Notes under the pieces: model-generated | Seen by the model: the letters and a program-made list of their open reading frames with translations, nothing else | Databases searched by the model: none | Told to the model about the DNA's origin: nothing | Translations under genes and position numbers: made by a program | In this document: positions 1 to 8,643 of the stretch, in pieces | How the letters are laid out: each line of letters opens with the position of its first letter | How positions within the stretch are numbered: the first letter of the stretch is position 1 | Assembly (NCBI GenBank): GCA_016290325.1 | Contig: JAEETL010000007.1 | Location: forward strand, 29,652 to 93,651 | DNA length: 64,000 nucleotides | From: Muribaculaceae bacterium | GTDB taxonomy: Bacteria; Bacteroidota; Bacteroidia; Bacteroidales; Muribaculaceae | Direction: 5' to 3'

Positions 1-378
1 GTCAAAGACGAAAACATATTCCGAACCATTGCCCGTAAAATAATAGGCTCCATGGTCACCAGCCTTCTGAGCTGCCGTCCACGTACCATCAACAGGTACT
101 TGCTGGTCACCACCGGTAGGGCCATAACGATATGCACTATTGAACGTGTCCCAGTCGTCGGCCGACGAAGCGAGACCGTCGGCAAAAACGAAATACACCT
201 TACCGCTGATGGTCGTCGTGTAGTTGTACGTACCGTCGGCCTTGGCGTTCATCCTAACACCGCCGGCTGGGTTCCACCCGCCAAACGGTCCATCGCCCAC
301 AATATACATCTGGGCAGAGGCTTGCAATGTCATCAACGACACCACAAGCGCAAGAAACAATCTAAGCGTTTTTTTCAT
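1..378 (-). CDS. secreted SusE/X25-like modular protein, 5' part only
   Basis: The first 126 codons are visible; the rest lies beyond the window edge. The protein starts MKKTLRLFLALV and has a Sec signal peptide ending near ASAQ. It then has the same N-terminal module as the genes at 49271 and 51758: MYIVGDGPFGGW, then VYFVFADG, a DDWDTFNSAYRYGP block and a YYFTGNGSEYVFVFD strand. Modules of this look resemble SusE/SusF and pullulanase X25 alpha-glucan-binding domains, so surface or periplasmic glucan binding is inferred, not shown. The start is the ATG at 378. A TAATTTTG -7 box (467-474) and a LacI-type palindrome (532-543) lie upstream. Whether a dockerin follows cannot be seen. Confidence 0.8.
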   Translation of the reverse strand, partial: MKKTLRLFLALVVSLMTLQASAQMYIVGDGPFGGWNPAGGVRMNAKADGTYNYTTTISGKVYFVFADGLASSADDWDTFNSAYRYGPTGGDQQVPVDGTWTAAQKAGDHGAYYFTGNGSEYVFVFD

Positions 379-466
379 AATCATTATTCTTTAGAGTTAT
401 ATTGAGAATGTTTGGTTTGTCTTAATAGGCAAATACATCATGGGCAAGATGCTTGTATTATTGTCC

Positions 467-474
467 CAAAATTA
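467..474 (-). promoter_or_regulatory. Bacteroidetes -7 box for the gene at 1-378
   Basis: On the minus strand this reads TAATTTTG, matching TAnnTTTG. It predicts a 5' UTR of about 80 bases. No convincing -33 TTTG is seen at the right distance. Confidence 0.55.
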
Positions 475-531
475 GTGATTTCTATTCATTTAAACCCCTC
501 TCTTGCAAGCATTCAGTCCCAAAAAATCAAC

Positions 532-543
532 GCAAACGATTGC
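532..543. promoter_or_regulatory. LacI-family-like operator palindrome, copy 1
   Basis: GCAAACGATTGC is a palindrome (GCAA/TTGC arms) with the central CG typical of LacI/PurR-family operators. It lies 57 bases upstream of the -7 box of the gene at 1-378. The identical 12-mer lies 55 bases upstream of the -7 box of the paralogue at 49271. Position and identity suggest a shared regulator acting from about -70. No LacI-family gene is in the window. Confidence 0.55.
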
Positions 544-640
544 ACTGGTCATCAGCATCAGCCTAAAACCGAAAACACCGCAAAAAACAAGATAAATAGT
601 TAAAAAAGCAGTACCTTTGTAGCAATAAATAAAGTGAGAC

Positions 641-1309
641 ATGAAGAAATTGGTAATTTTTGACCTTGACGGCACATTGCTCAACACCATCGAGGACTTG
701 GGACAAGCAGCCAACTATGCCCTTGAGCGCAACGGCTATGCCACTCATAGTATGGCGAGTTACCCCTATTTTGTGGGCAATGGCGTCAGGCGGCTGATGA
801 CGCGTGTCTTGCCCGAGGATGCCCGTGATGACGAGACCGTTGACCGCGTACTGGGAGACTTCCTTGAGTATTATGACGAGCATTGCACCGATTACACCAA
901 GCCTTATAACGGAATGCCAGAATTGTTGCAGGACCTGCGTGACATGGGTGTAGCCATGGCTGTTGCCAGCAACAAGTATCAGAAAGCCGTCGATAAAATC
1001 ATCCCTCACTACTATCCTGATATCCCATTCATCGCCATCGAGGGACACCGCGAGGGCGTGAACGTCAAGCCTGATCCCAGTGTGGTGTTTGCCATCCTTG
1101 CCCAAGCCAAGACGGCAAAAGCCGATACGCTCTACATTGGAGACAGCGGTGTGGACATGGAAACGGCCCGCAGGGCATGTGTTGACGCCGTGGGCGTGAC
1201 ATGGGGTTTCCGCAGCAAGAAAGAGCTGGTTGAGTACCATGCCGACGCTATCGTCAATAACCCTGTTGACATCCTAACAATTGTTGAAAACGGCATCACC
1301 ATCTCCTAA
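641..1309 (+). CDS. gph: HAD-family hydrolase, phosphoglycolate phosphatase-like
   Basis: A 222-residue HAD-superfamily phosphatase. Motif I is FDLDGTLLNT (Asp8 nucleophile, Asp10), motif II is the VASNK segment, the Lys before PDPS fits motif III, and YIGDSGVDMETA is motif IV. The alpha-helical cap follows motif I as in Gph/PGP enzymes, which hydrolyse 2-phosphoglycolate or similar small phosphate esters in the cytosol. The exact substrate cannot be read from sequence. A TACCTTTG -7 box lies at 612-619. The YidE-type transporter starts 13 bases after the stop, so the two are probably co-transcribed. Confidence 0.85.
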   Translation: MKKLVIFDLDGTLLNTIEDLGQAANYALERNGYATHSMASYPYFVGNGVRRLMTRVLPEDARDDETVDRVLGDFLEYYDEHCTDYTKPYNGMPELLQDLRDMGVAMAVASNKYQKAVDKIIPHYYPDIPFIAIEGHREGVNVKPDPSVVFAILAQAKTAKADTLYIGDSGVDMETARRACVDAVGVTWGFRSKKELVEYHADAIVNNPVDILTIVENGITIS

Positions 1310-1322
1310 AACAGACTAGAAC

Positions 1323-3008
1323 ATGAACTGGCTTTCAGATTTATTTATCGGCAATAGTGTCGCCCACACCATCCTCATTTATGCCATTGTCATTGCGATT
1401 GGTGTCATGCTGGGCAATGTCAAGATCTTCGGCATCTCGCTGGGAGCGACCTTTGTGCTCTTTTGCGGTATTCTCGTCGGCCACTTGGGCGTGACCGTCG
1501 ATGGTGCCACCCTCAAGTTCATACAGGAGTTTGGCCTCATCCTTTTCATTTTCTCCATCGGTTTACAAGTGGGTCCCAGCTTTTTCTCCTCGTTAAAGCA
1601 AGAGGGTCTCCAACTCAATGGCGTCGCGATGCTTATCGTGGCTCTTAACGTCGTTGTGGCTTTCGCCATCTATTTCATCGCGGGCAATATCTCCATCACC
1701 GACCTTGTGGGCGTGATGAGCGGAGCTGTGACCAACACGCCCGGACTGGGTGCCGCCCAGCAGGCCCTCATCGAGACCGCGGGCGATCGCGCCGGTGATC
1801 TCAACGAGTCGATGTCCCTGGGATATGCCGCAGCCTATCCCCTTGGCGTCGTGGGTATTATCCTGTCAATGGTACTCCTCAAAGTCATCTTCAAAATCAA
1901 CGTTGACAAGGAGGTCGAGGACATCGAGCACGAGAAGGAGGCCAGCCAACTCAAGCCCCACGTCATCACTTATCAGGTGACCAACAAGCTCATCTATGAT
2001 ATCCCCGTGACGCGCCTGCATGCCATCATTGACCACAATTTCACCATCTCGCGAATGAAGCGCGAGGACGGCACCGTTGAGATACCCCAAGGCGAGACCA
2101 TCATCCGCAAGGACGACGTGCTGCGCATCGTCATGAGCGCCCATGACCAGGACATTTTCGATGCCATTATCGGGCCTCACGTGGACTTTGACTGGCAACT
2201 CGAGACCGAGCCCAAGGGCATCGTCAGCAAGCGCATCGTAATCACCCAAAGCGAGCTTAACGGCCGCAAAATCGGCTCCATTCGCCTGCACGAGGGCTAC
2301 AAGGTCAATGTCACCCGCGTCTATCGCGCTGGCGTTGAACTCCTTGCCAGCCCCAACCTGTCGCTGCAGATTGGCGACCGACTCACTGTCGTCGGTCGTG
2401 AGGAGGATGTTGACCGTCTGGGCAAGCGCATGGGCAACTCCTATAAGCGACTGGATCACCCCAAGCTGTTCACGATGTTCATCGGCATCGTGCTGGGTAT
2501 TATCGTGGGATCCATTCCCATCATGCTGCCCGGCATGTCGGTGCCCATGAAACTTGGTCTCGCGGGTGGACCGCTCATTGTCGCCATCCTCATCGGCCGC
2601 TATGGCTACAAGGCCAAACTGGTTACCTATACCAGCAATGCTGCCAGCCTCATGCTGCGTGAGTTGGGTCTGTGCCTGTTCCTCGCCTCGGTGGGCATCG
2701 CCGCTGGTGGCCGTTTCGTCGAGACCATCTTGAGCGCCAATGGTTTGACATGGGTACTCTATGGCTTCCTCATCACTATCATCCCGCTGATGATTGCTGT
2801 TATCGTGGCACGCGGCAAACTCCGGCTCAACTACTGCACCATTATGGGCCTCGTTGCAGGTGCCACCACCGACCCGCCCGCATTAGGCTACGCTAACAAC
2901 ACAGCTGGCAACGATGCTCCCGCCGTAGCCTATGCCACGGTCTATCCTTTGACTATGTTCATGCGCGTCTTGATCGCCGAGCTCATCATCATCTTTGCTG
3001 TCGCCTAG
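1323..3008 (+). CDS. YidE/AspT-family putative transporter with two TrkA-C domains
   Basis: 561 residues in the layout of the aspartate:alanine exchanger (AspT/YidE) family. A hydrophobic half runs to about residue 190 and contains the conserved SGAVTNTPGLGAAQQA stretch. A cytoplasmic region of about 200-375 has two RCK-C/TrkA-C-like domains (IPVTRLHAIIDHNFTISRMK; ESELNGRKIG-type). A second hydrophobic half, 385-561, has the mirrored motif AGATTDPPALGYANN. The paired motifs in the two halves are the family hallmark. The substrate is unknown; antiport of small carboxylates is only inferred from AspT. A strong terminator follows directly. Confidence 0.88.
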   Translation: MNWLSDLFIGNSVAHTILIYAIVIAIGVMLGNVKIFGISLGATFVLFCGILVGHLGVTVDGATLKFIQEFGLILFIFSIGLQVGPSFFSSLKQEGLQLNGVAMLIVALNVVVAFAIYFIAGNISITDLVGVMSGAVTNTPGLGAAQQALIETAGDRAGDLNESMSLGYAAAYPLGVVGIILSMVLLKVIFKINVDKEVEDIEHEKEASQLKPHVITYQVTNKLIYDIPVTRLHAIIDHNFTISRMKREDGTVEIPQGETIIRKDDVLRIVMSAHDQDIFDAIIGPHVDFDWQLETEPKGIVSKRIVITQSELNGRKIGSIRLHEGYKVNVTRVYRAGVELLASPNLSLQIGDRLTVVGREEDVDRLGKRMGNSYKRLDHPKLFTMFIGIVLGIIVGSIPIMLPGMSVPMKLGLAGGPLIVAILIGRYGYKAKLVTYTSNAASLMLRELGLCLFLASVGIAAGGRFVETILSANGLTWVLYGFLITIIPLMIAVIVARGKLRLNYCTIMGLVAGATTDPPALGYANNTAGNDAPAVAYATVYPLTMFMRVLIAELIIIFAVA

Positions 3009-3039
3009 CGACAATGAAAAAGATAAGAATTCAATAACA

Positions 3040-3075
3040 AGAGAATGGGATATTGCTCCCGTTCTCTTTGTTTTT
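3040..3075 (+). terminator. intrinsic terminator after the YidE-type gene
   Basis: GAGAATGGGA (3041-3050) pairs with TCCCGTTCTC (3057-3066), followed by TTTGTTTTT. It lies between convergent genes; the T-run favours the plus strand. Confidence 0.8.
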
Positions 3076-5410
3076 AGAAAGGGTAGCCCACGGAGAAGTG
3101 GAACTCGCTGTCGCGCTTGAAGCTGGGTGAGAACAGGGGCCAGTGGTCTTGACCGCTGGCAGGATTATGAGCCTTCATACCCATATCCACACGGACAAGG
3201 AAATACTTGAAGTCCAAGCGGATACCCGCACCATAAGCCGCTGCTATCTGCTCATAGAACTTGTTGAACTTGAACACACCGCCAGGCTGATCCTCATAGT
3301 CCTTGATCGTCCAGATGTTGCCCGCATCAAGGAACAAACCCAGTTCAACGACCCAGAACAGTTTGGCGCGGTACTCGAGATTCACGTCAAAACGGATATC
3401 ACCACACTGGTAAATAAAGTTGGAAAGGGAGTTGTTACTGTTATAGCTGCCGGGACCCAGAGTGCGCACACCCCAACCGCGAACGCTATTGGCACCGCCG
3501 CTGTAGAAACGTTTCTCAAAAGGCAAGACGTCGCTGTTGCCATAGGGTATTGCTATGCCCGCTCCCACATGGAAAGCAACCGATTGGCGACGGTCAATGT
3601 TATGGGTGAAAGAATAGTCGGCATCGGCCTTGATATACTGTGAATAGCGGATGCCCAAAGACTTGTAGCTGCCATCGTCGTCAGCCTTTTGACCCGAAAT
3701 CTTAGACATCGCATAGAGCAGATTGCCCGCGGTCTCGGCATTAGCCCTTATAGTGAACACATTGCGCTGGAAGCGGCCCATCTGCAGCACACTAAGCTCA
3801 GCCTTGTTGGTGCGGTAAAAATTATAGCCCATCCTCATGATGAGGTGGTCCTGATAACTATACAGCAACAAAGGATTGGTGATGCGATCAAAAAACTCAT
3901 CATTAAACTTGGGAACACTGATAAAACTCAAGTCAAACAGAGTGATAGTATGGGACAAACGGCGATGACGCTCGGTCCACTGGTATCGCCATGCGCCACC
4001 AGCAATAACGCGTGTGTACTCGGGGCGGGCCTGATAATCAAAATTAACCGTAAAAGCCGTTGAAGCCTGTATCTTACGCTTAAACGAGCTCTTGAGGAAC
4101 GGGAACATGAACTTGGGGAAAGTCAGGCCGAGCTCAGTCGAATACTCGCTATAATTATCGTTAATCAGGCCTCCAATATTGCCCGATATGCTCTCATAGG
4201 AAGCCTTGAGCTTGGCGCTTAATACCTCGGCACCCTTGAATATGTTGCGGTGCTCATAATCCAAGACGACACCAAAACCCAAATCCCCCTCGCTGTTGGT
4301 ACCCTCAAGCGAGGCCGAGATGGTCTGGGACTTATCGGGCTGCAGCAATACGAAAGCATCGACCATGAGCACACCATCCACATCGCCCACAGGCCTCACG
4401 TCGATACTGATCGACTTGATCACGTTGAGGCGACCCAACGCGCGATAGGTACGGTTGATGGCCTCTACATTATATAGAGAGCCCGGCTCAATGTAGTTAC
4501 ACTCGTCTAGCGTCTCGGTTCTCAAGTAATCATCCTCGCCCACAAAGACCTTCACGCCGCTCTTCATGTTCACCGTGTCCACGCCCCAGTAACCACCTTG
4601 CATGGCCACAGGGTCATAACTCATCACATAGGTGACATTGCGCACATAAAACGGCGCGTGCTGCGTGTAATAGGGCATACGCTCATTACGGTACGGGTCA
4701 CGTCCGTTAAGCGTGAGGTCCACATCGTAGGAATTGGCCGCCGTATCGGCCATGAATGTGATATATTCCTTGTTGAAGGCATAATATCCTTTATTGCGCA
4801 GATCCTCAGTAATACTTTGACGCCACTCTTCCAGCTTGTTATAGTCCAACAAATCGCCTGGATGAACCGAAAATTTCGCCGAGTCGGCAAGAATGACCTC
4901 GCGCAATGACTCATCGGGAATATCATAGTCAATGGAACGGATGCGATAAGGCTCACCCAGCGTAATGTCATAATCGATTTTGGCTTTTCGTTTCACGCTG
5001 TCTGCTTTGACTCGGTAAGTGACCGAGTTTTTCATATAGCCACGGTTTTTCAATGCCGTGCTTAGCTGATCGGCACTAGCCAGCATGAGCGTGCTATCAT
5101 AGAGTACGGGAGGAGTACCGACGCGCTGAATCCACTTGTTGAACCAGTTATTGGGATCCTTGCCCGAGAGGTTATAGATGGCCAGTTGCAGTTTGAGACC
5201 TCCCAGCACGCGGTGGTTAGCGTTCTGCCGCAAGTAATTATACAGCTGTGACGTCTCTACGTTGCTCTGAGGGTCATTGATATTGATTTTTACCTTGTCA
5301 AGCAGCATTTGTCCTTCAGGCACATGCTTAGTCGAGGAGCACGACACGAGTGCCCCCACCAACAACAATGTCCAAAGTGGACCAATCAATATCCTTGTTG
5401 CCCGACCCAT
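3074..5410 (-). CDS. TamL-like Omp85/BamA-family outer-membrane lipoprotein
   Basis: About 778 residues. A lipoprotein signal peptide ends in a lipobox with acylated Cys (GALVSC). POTRA-like alpha/beta repeats cover roughly 30-400, and an Omp85 16-strand barrel runs to the C-terminus. The hallmark VRGW motif of barrel loop 6 is near residue 643, and the chain ends in aromatic Phe (SVGYPF), as in a beta-signal. Bacteroidetes use lipidated TamA homologues (TamL) to assemble outer-membrane proteins. The ATG at 5410 is preferred to an in-frame GTG one codon upstream. The gene follows the TPR gene by about 34 bases, so they are likely one transcript. Confidence 0.9.
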   Translation of the reverse strand: MGRATRILIGPLWTLLLVGALVSCSSTKHVPEGQMLLDKVKININDPQSNVETSQLYNYLRQNANHRVLGGLKLQLAIYNLSGKDPNNWFNKWIQRVGTPPVLYDSTLMLASADQLSTALKNRGYMKNSVTYRVKADSVKRKAKIDYDITLGEPYRIRSIDYDIPDESLREVILADSAKFSVHPGDLLDYNKLEEWRQSITEDLRNKGYYAFNKEYITFMADTAANSYDVDLTLNGRDPYRNERMPYYTQHAPFYVRNVTYVMSYDPVAMQGGYWGVDTVNMKSGVKVFVGEDDYLRTETLDECNYIEPGSLYNVEAINRTYRALGRLNVIKSISIDVRPVGDVDGVLMVDAFVLLQPDKSQTISASLEGTNSEGDLGFGVVLDYEHRNIFKGAEVLSAKLKASYESISGNIGGLINDNYSEYSTELGLTFPKFMFPFLKSSFKRKIQASTAFTVNFDYQARPEYTRVIAGGAWRYQWTERHRRLSHTITLFDLSFISVPKFNDEFFDRITNPLLLYSYQDHLIMRMGYNFYRTNKAELSVLQMGRFQRNVFTIRANAETAGNLLYAMSKISGQKADDDGSYKSLGIRYSQYIKADADYSFTHNIDRRQSVAFHVGAGIAIPYGNSDVLPFEKRFYSGGANSVRGWGVRTLGPGSYNSNNSLSNFIYQCGDIRFDVNLEYRAKLFWVVELGLFLDAGNIWTIKDYEDQPGGVFKFNKFYEQIAAAYGAGIRLDFKYFLVRVDMGMKAHNPASGQDHWPLFSPSFKRDSEFHFSVGYPF

Positions 5411-5444
5411 CACTTTTCAATCATCGGTAGTTACAGATCTGGCC

Positions 5445-7049
5445 TTAGTCTCTCTCAAAGAAATTGCGCTGAGCTTTATCTATTGCCAACTCGAAATCAG
5501 GTTTAGTGCGCAATGACTTGAGGTTGAGCGCCGATAATTCGTCATATTTCAACTTGTACAGGCTTCCGTAGCCATTGTCGAGCGCTTTCTGGAGATAGTT
5601 GATGGCACTAAAGTCGTCTCCCCTCAATGCCATAAAGATGGCAGCATAATAGTAGTTTTCGCCGCCGGGCATATTGACCGAAGTCACTTTTTGGAGCCAT
5701 CTGAACGCCTCATTATCACGTCCTTGTTCACTATAAGCAAATCCTTTCATGTTCTCAATATCATCACTCAACATGGCGAGCACGTTCAAGTCTTTATCGA
5801 GCAGTTTGGTTTTATTTAGACGCTTGAATAACATGGCACGCGTGATCAGAGCCTCGGCATCGGCCGGTGCATTGGCTACTGCCGCATTGAGGTATCCCAG
5901 CGCATCATTGTCTTTGCCCTGATTAATCAGCAAGTTGGCCTTAGCCACAAGCATAGGCACATACTGTGGAGCAAAATCTGAGCATCGTTCTAGAGCCTTC
6001 ATGGCCGCCTCAAAGTTCCCACCATCACCTGCATTGAACTCGGCAAGTGACTTGACAAGGTAAAACTCAGGCTGCTCAGGAGACATCTCAAGCGCCTTAT
6101 CCACATTCATAATAGCCTCATCATAACGAGCAAGTTCAACACAACACTTGGCAATGTTATAATATACCGATGGACTCTCATACAGGTGGTTTCGCTTGAT
6201 GAAATTCAAATCCCTCAATGCCTGACCATAATGGCAATGGTCAACAGCAATGCTCGCCCTCAGATAACGATACATGCCGTTATCGTTGGTTTTATTGGCC
6301 AGATCGTCCAGTGAACCCATCACTTGGTCATAGTGAGTGTCACTCAATTCAAAAAGCCGCTCGGCGGCATTGCCACCATCACCTACCGCCATACCAGTCA
6401 GCAGGTCCTGTATCGCAGAATTAACATCTCCCTGACGGATATAGATGTCAGCCCGGTTCACATAGACTTGGGGCTCGGTGCGGAAAATCTTTACTGCCTT
6501 ATCCACCTGTTCCAACGCGGCTTGAGGATGATTGCGTTGTTGTTCCACTTGAGCCAATCCATACATGGCGTCATAGTTCATGGATTCAGCGTTTAGAATC
6601 TTTTTAAAGGCTTTCTCGGCAGCGTCCAGCCTACCTGCCTTGAGGTTTGCCTTGGCTATCATATCGGTGCAAGCCAGTGACTTAGGCTGTAATTCCTGAG
6701 CTAGCTGCAGGTCAGCAAGCTCGCTTGCATAATCCTCTCTGGCTTCACTGATGCGGGCGCGCAAGATGTGCTCGTCAAAACGCAACTCACGATCCTTTTT
6801 GGGCGTAAGTAACATCGCCTGATTCACATCGGCCAATGCAGCCGTGTATTCTCCATTGTAATAGTGCTGATGGGCACGAGCAAACAAGGTGTTATAATCA
6901 TTGGGATCCTTGGCGAGCTGTTCATCATACACTTTCATCACGGCATTGGTGATCTTGTCCCTGAGAACATCATCACTGCTTTGGGCAACCGATATAGTGG
7001 CATACAAAGCAATGATAAGCGACACGCTAATCAATCTTCTAATACTCAT
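5445..7049 (-). CDS. secreted tetratricopeptide-repeat protein
   Basis: About 534 residues. The Sec signal peptide ends near SVAQ, and no lipobox Cys is seen. Many TPR-like helical pairs follow; examples are NTLFARAHQHYYNGEYTAAL, AMYGLAQVEQQRNHPQAAL and VYYNIAKCCVELARYDEAI. The ATG at 7049 is chosen over a TTG four codons upstream. TPR solenoids act as protein-binding scaffolds. Lying between kdsA and tamL, both envelope genes, suggests a periplasmic adaptor role in outer-membrane biogenesis, but that is inference from context only. Confidence 0.85.
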   Translation of the reverse strand: MSIRRLISVSLIIALYATISVAQSSDDVLRDKITNAVMKVYDEQLAKDPNDYNTLFARAHQHYYNGEYTAALADVNQAMLLTPKKDRELRFDEHILRARISEAREDYASELADLQLAQELQPKSLACTDMIAKANLKAGRLDAAEKAFKKILNAESMNYDAMYGLAQVEQQRNHPQAALEQVDKAVKIFRTEPQVYVNRADIYIRQGDVNSAIQDLLTGMAVGDGGNAAERLFELSDTHYDQVMGSLDDLANKTNDNGMYRYLRASIAVDHCHYGQALRDLNFIKRNHLYESPSVYYNIAKCCVELARYDEAIMNVDKALEMSPEQPEFYLVKSLAEFNAGDGGNFEAAMKALERCSDFAPQYVPMLVAKANLLINQGKDNDALGYLNAAVANAPADAEALITRAMLFKRLNKTKLLDKDLNVLAMLSDDIENMKGFAYSEQGRDNEAFRWLQKVTSVNMPGGENYYYAAIFMALRGDDFSAINYLQKALDNGYGSLYKLKYDELSALNLKSLRTKPDFELAIDKAQRNFFERD

Positions 7050-7070
7050 AGTTAATTGCAATATAAAGCT

Positions 7071-7889
7071 TTATACAATTTTATCTATTTGGTTGATGGC
7101 CTCCTTGAGGCTGGTTAAACGTTTCAGCAGGCCCTCAAGTAAATCCAACCGCAGCATATTGGCGCCATCGCTCTTGGCCTGGGACGGGTCTTGATGGGTT
7201 TCCAGGAAAAGACCATCGGCACCTGCGGCAATAGCAGTGCGTGCCAAAGTCTCGATAAGCTCAGGACGTCCTCCGGTCACTCCCCCACCCTGGTTGGGCT
7301 GCTGCAGCGAGTGCGTAATATCGACAATGACTGGCGCGAAAGCCTGCATCACCGGCACTCCACGGAAGTCCACCACAAGGTCCTGATATCCGAAGGTTGT
7401 GCCGCGTTCAGTAATCATCACCTCATCATTACCAGCATCGCGCACCTTTTGAACGGCAAATCGCATAGACTCGGGAGCCAGGAATTGCCCCTTCTTGATG
7501 TTCACCAAGCGGCCAGTGTGGGCAGCAGCAACCAACAAGTCGGTCTGTCGGCACAGGAAAGCGGGAATCTGCAGCACATCGACAAACTCGGCGGCGATAT
7601 CGGCCTCAACCGGCTCATGGATATCGGTTACAACCGGAATTTTGAATGTCTCACCCACCTTACGCAGGATTTTCAGCGCTTTCTCGTCACCAATACCAGT
7701 GAACGAATCCATACGCGAACGATTAGCCTTGCGGTAACTGCCCTTGAACACATAAGGGATATCCAGCTCCTGGGTGATCTTGAGTGCTTTCTCGGCAATA
7801 TCCATCGCCATCTCCTCGCCCTCGATGACACAGGGTCCAGCGAGCAGGAAAAAGTTGTGTCGTGGCGATGACAATAGTTGTTTCAACAT
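7071..7889 (-). CDS. kdsA: 3-deoxy-8-phosphooctulonate (KDO-8P) synthase
   Basis: 272 residues, normal for KdsA. The enzyme condenses arabinose-5-phosphate and phosphoenolpyruvate to KDO-8-phosphate, for the LPS inner core. Signature segments are LLAGPCVIEG, FKGSYRKANRS, PVVTDIHEP, NIKKGQF and VVDFRG. Residue 20 is Cys (GPC), the metal-ligand position, where E. coli-type enzymes have Asn; this predicts the metal-dependent class. The gene sits between rsmE and a TPR gene in a compact minus-strand run ending with tamL, an outer-membrane-flavoured group. Confidence 0.95.
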   Translation of the reverse strand: MLKQLLSSPRHNFFLLAGPCVIEGEEMAMDIAEKALKITQELDIPYVFKGSYRKANRSRMDSFTGIGDEKALKILRKVGETFKIPVVTDIHEPVEADIAAEFVDVLQIPAFLCRQTDLLVAAAHTGRLVNIKKGQFLAPESMRFAVQKVRDAGNDEVMITERGTTFGYQDLVVDFRGVPVMQAFAPVIVDITHSLQQPNQGGGVTGGRPELIETLARTAIAAGADGLFLETHQDPSQAKSDGANMLRLDLLEGLLKRLTSLKEAINQIDKIV

Positions 7890-7914
7890 ATTTCGATGTA
7901 ATGTGTTATAATTA

Positions 7915-8637
7915 TCAGTATTTGTTTCTCATATCCAGCACATGGAGGGCAGCGACGGCCATCATGCCGGCTGTCTCGGTGCGCAAGCGGCTCTCTCCCA
8001 GCGTTACCGGCAAATAACCGGCAGCGGTAGCAGCCTCCACTTCTTCGGGGCTGAAGTCACCCTCAGGGCCGATGAGCACTAGTGCATCTTTTCCCGGCTG
8101 GTAAACATCAGCGAGGGTACGCCGCTCTTCTCGAGGCAACATTTCGTCACAATAGGCGATACAACAAGTGCCCTTAAAGGGCTCTGCCAGCACCTGCTCC
8201 ATCGGTGTCATCTCGTCAAGTCGGGGAAGCGTCGCTTTGAGCGATTGCTTCATGGCCGAAACCATTATTTTGCGAAGGCGTTCGGTTTTGAGCACCGTAC
8301 GCTCGCTATTATGGCACCTAAGCGGAATAATGCGGTCCACACCCATCTCCACGCTTTTCTCCACTAACCATTCCATGCGGTCAAGATTCTTTGTAGGCGC
8401 GACGCCTAGCACAATCTGATGCCCCCAGTGAGGGGGTTGATTTTGCTTGTCCAGCACCTCGACAGCACACCGCTTGGGGTGTGCCATCGCGATGCGGCAA
8501 GTGTATAGGTTTCCGTTCCCGTCCACCACCTCGATGGTAGAGCCCTCGCCCATACGCAACACCTTGACGCAGTGCTTGGAATCCTCCTCGCCCAGCGTCA
8601 ATGTGTCGGCTATGTCAGGACAGTAGAAACGGTGCAT
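7915..8637 (-). CDS. rsmE: 16S rRNA m3U1498 methyltransferase RsmE
   Basis: 240 residues. An N-terminal PUA-like domain (MHRFYCP, HCVKVLRM) is followed by a SPOUT-fold methyltransferase with its trefoil-knot motifs: LVEKSVEMGVDRIIPL, LIGPEGDFSPEEV and LGESRLRTETA. RsmE methylates N3 of U1498 in 16S rRNA using S-adenosylmethionine. The start ATG lies 7 bases after the stop of the permease gene, implying translational linkage in the same transcript. Confidence 0.95.
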   Translation of the reverse strand: MHRFYCPDIADTLTLGEEDSKHCVKVLRMGEGSTIEVVDGNGNLYTCRIAMAHPKRCAVEVLDKQNQPPHWGHQIVLGVAPTKNLDRMEWLVEKSVEMGVDRIIPLRCHNSERTVLKTERLRKIMVSAMKQSLKATLPRLDEMTPMEQVLAEPFKGTCCIAYCDEMLPREERRTLADVYQPGKDALVLIGPEGDFSPEEVEAATAAGYLPVTLGESRLRTETAGMMAVAALHVLDMRNKY

Positions 8638-8643
8638 CTCTCC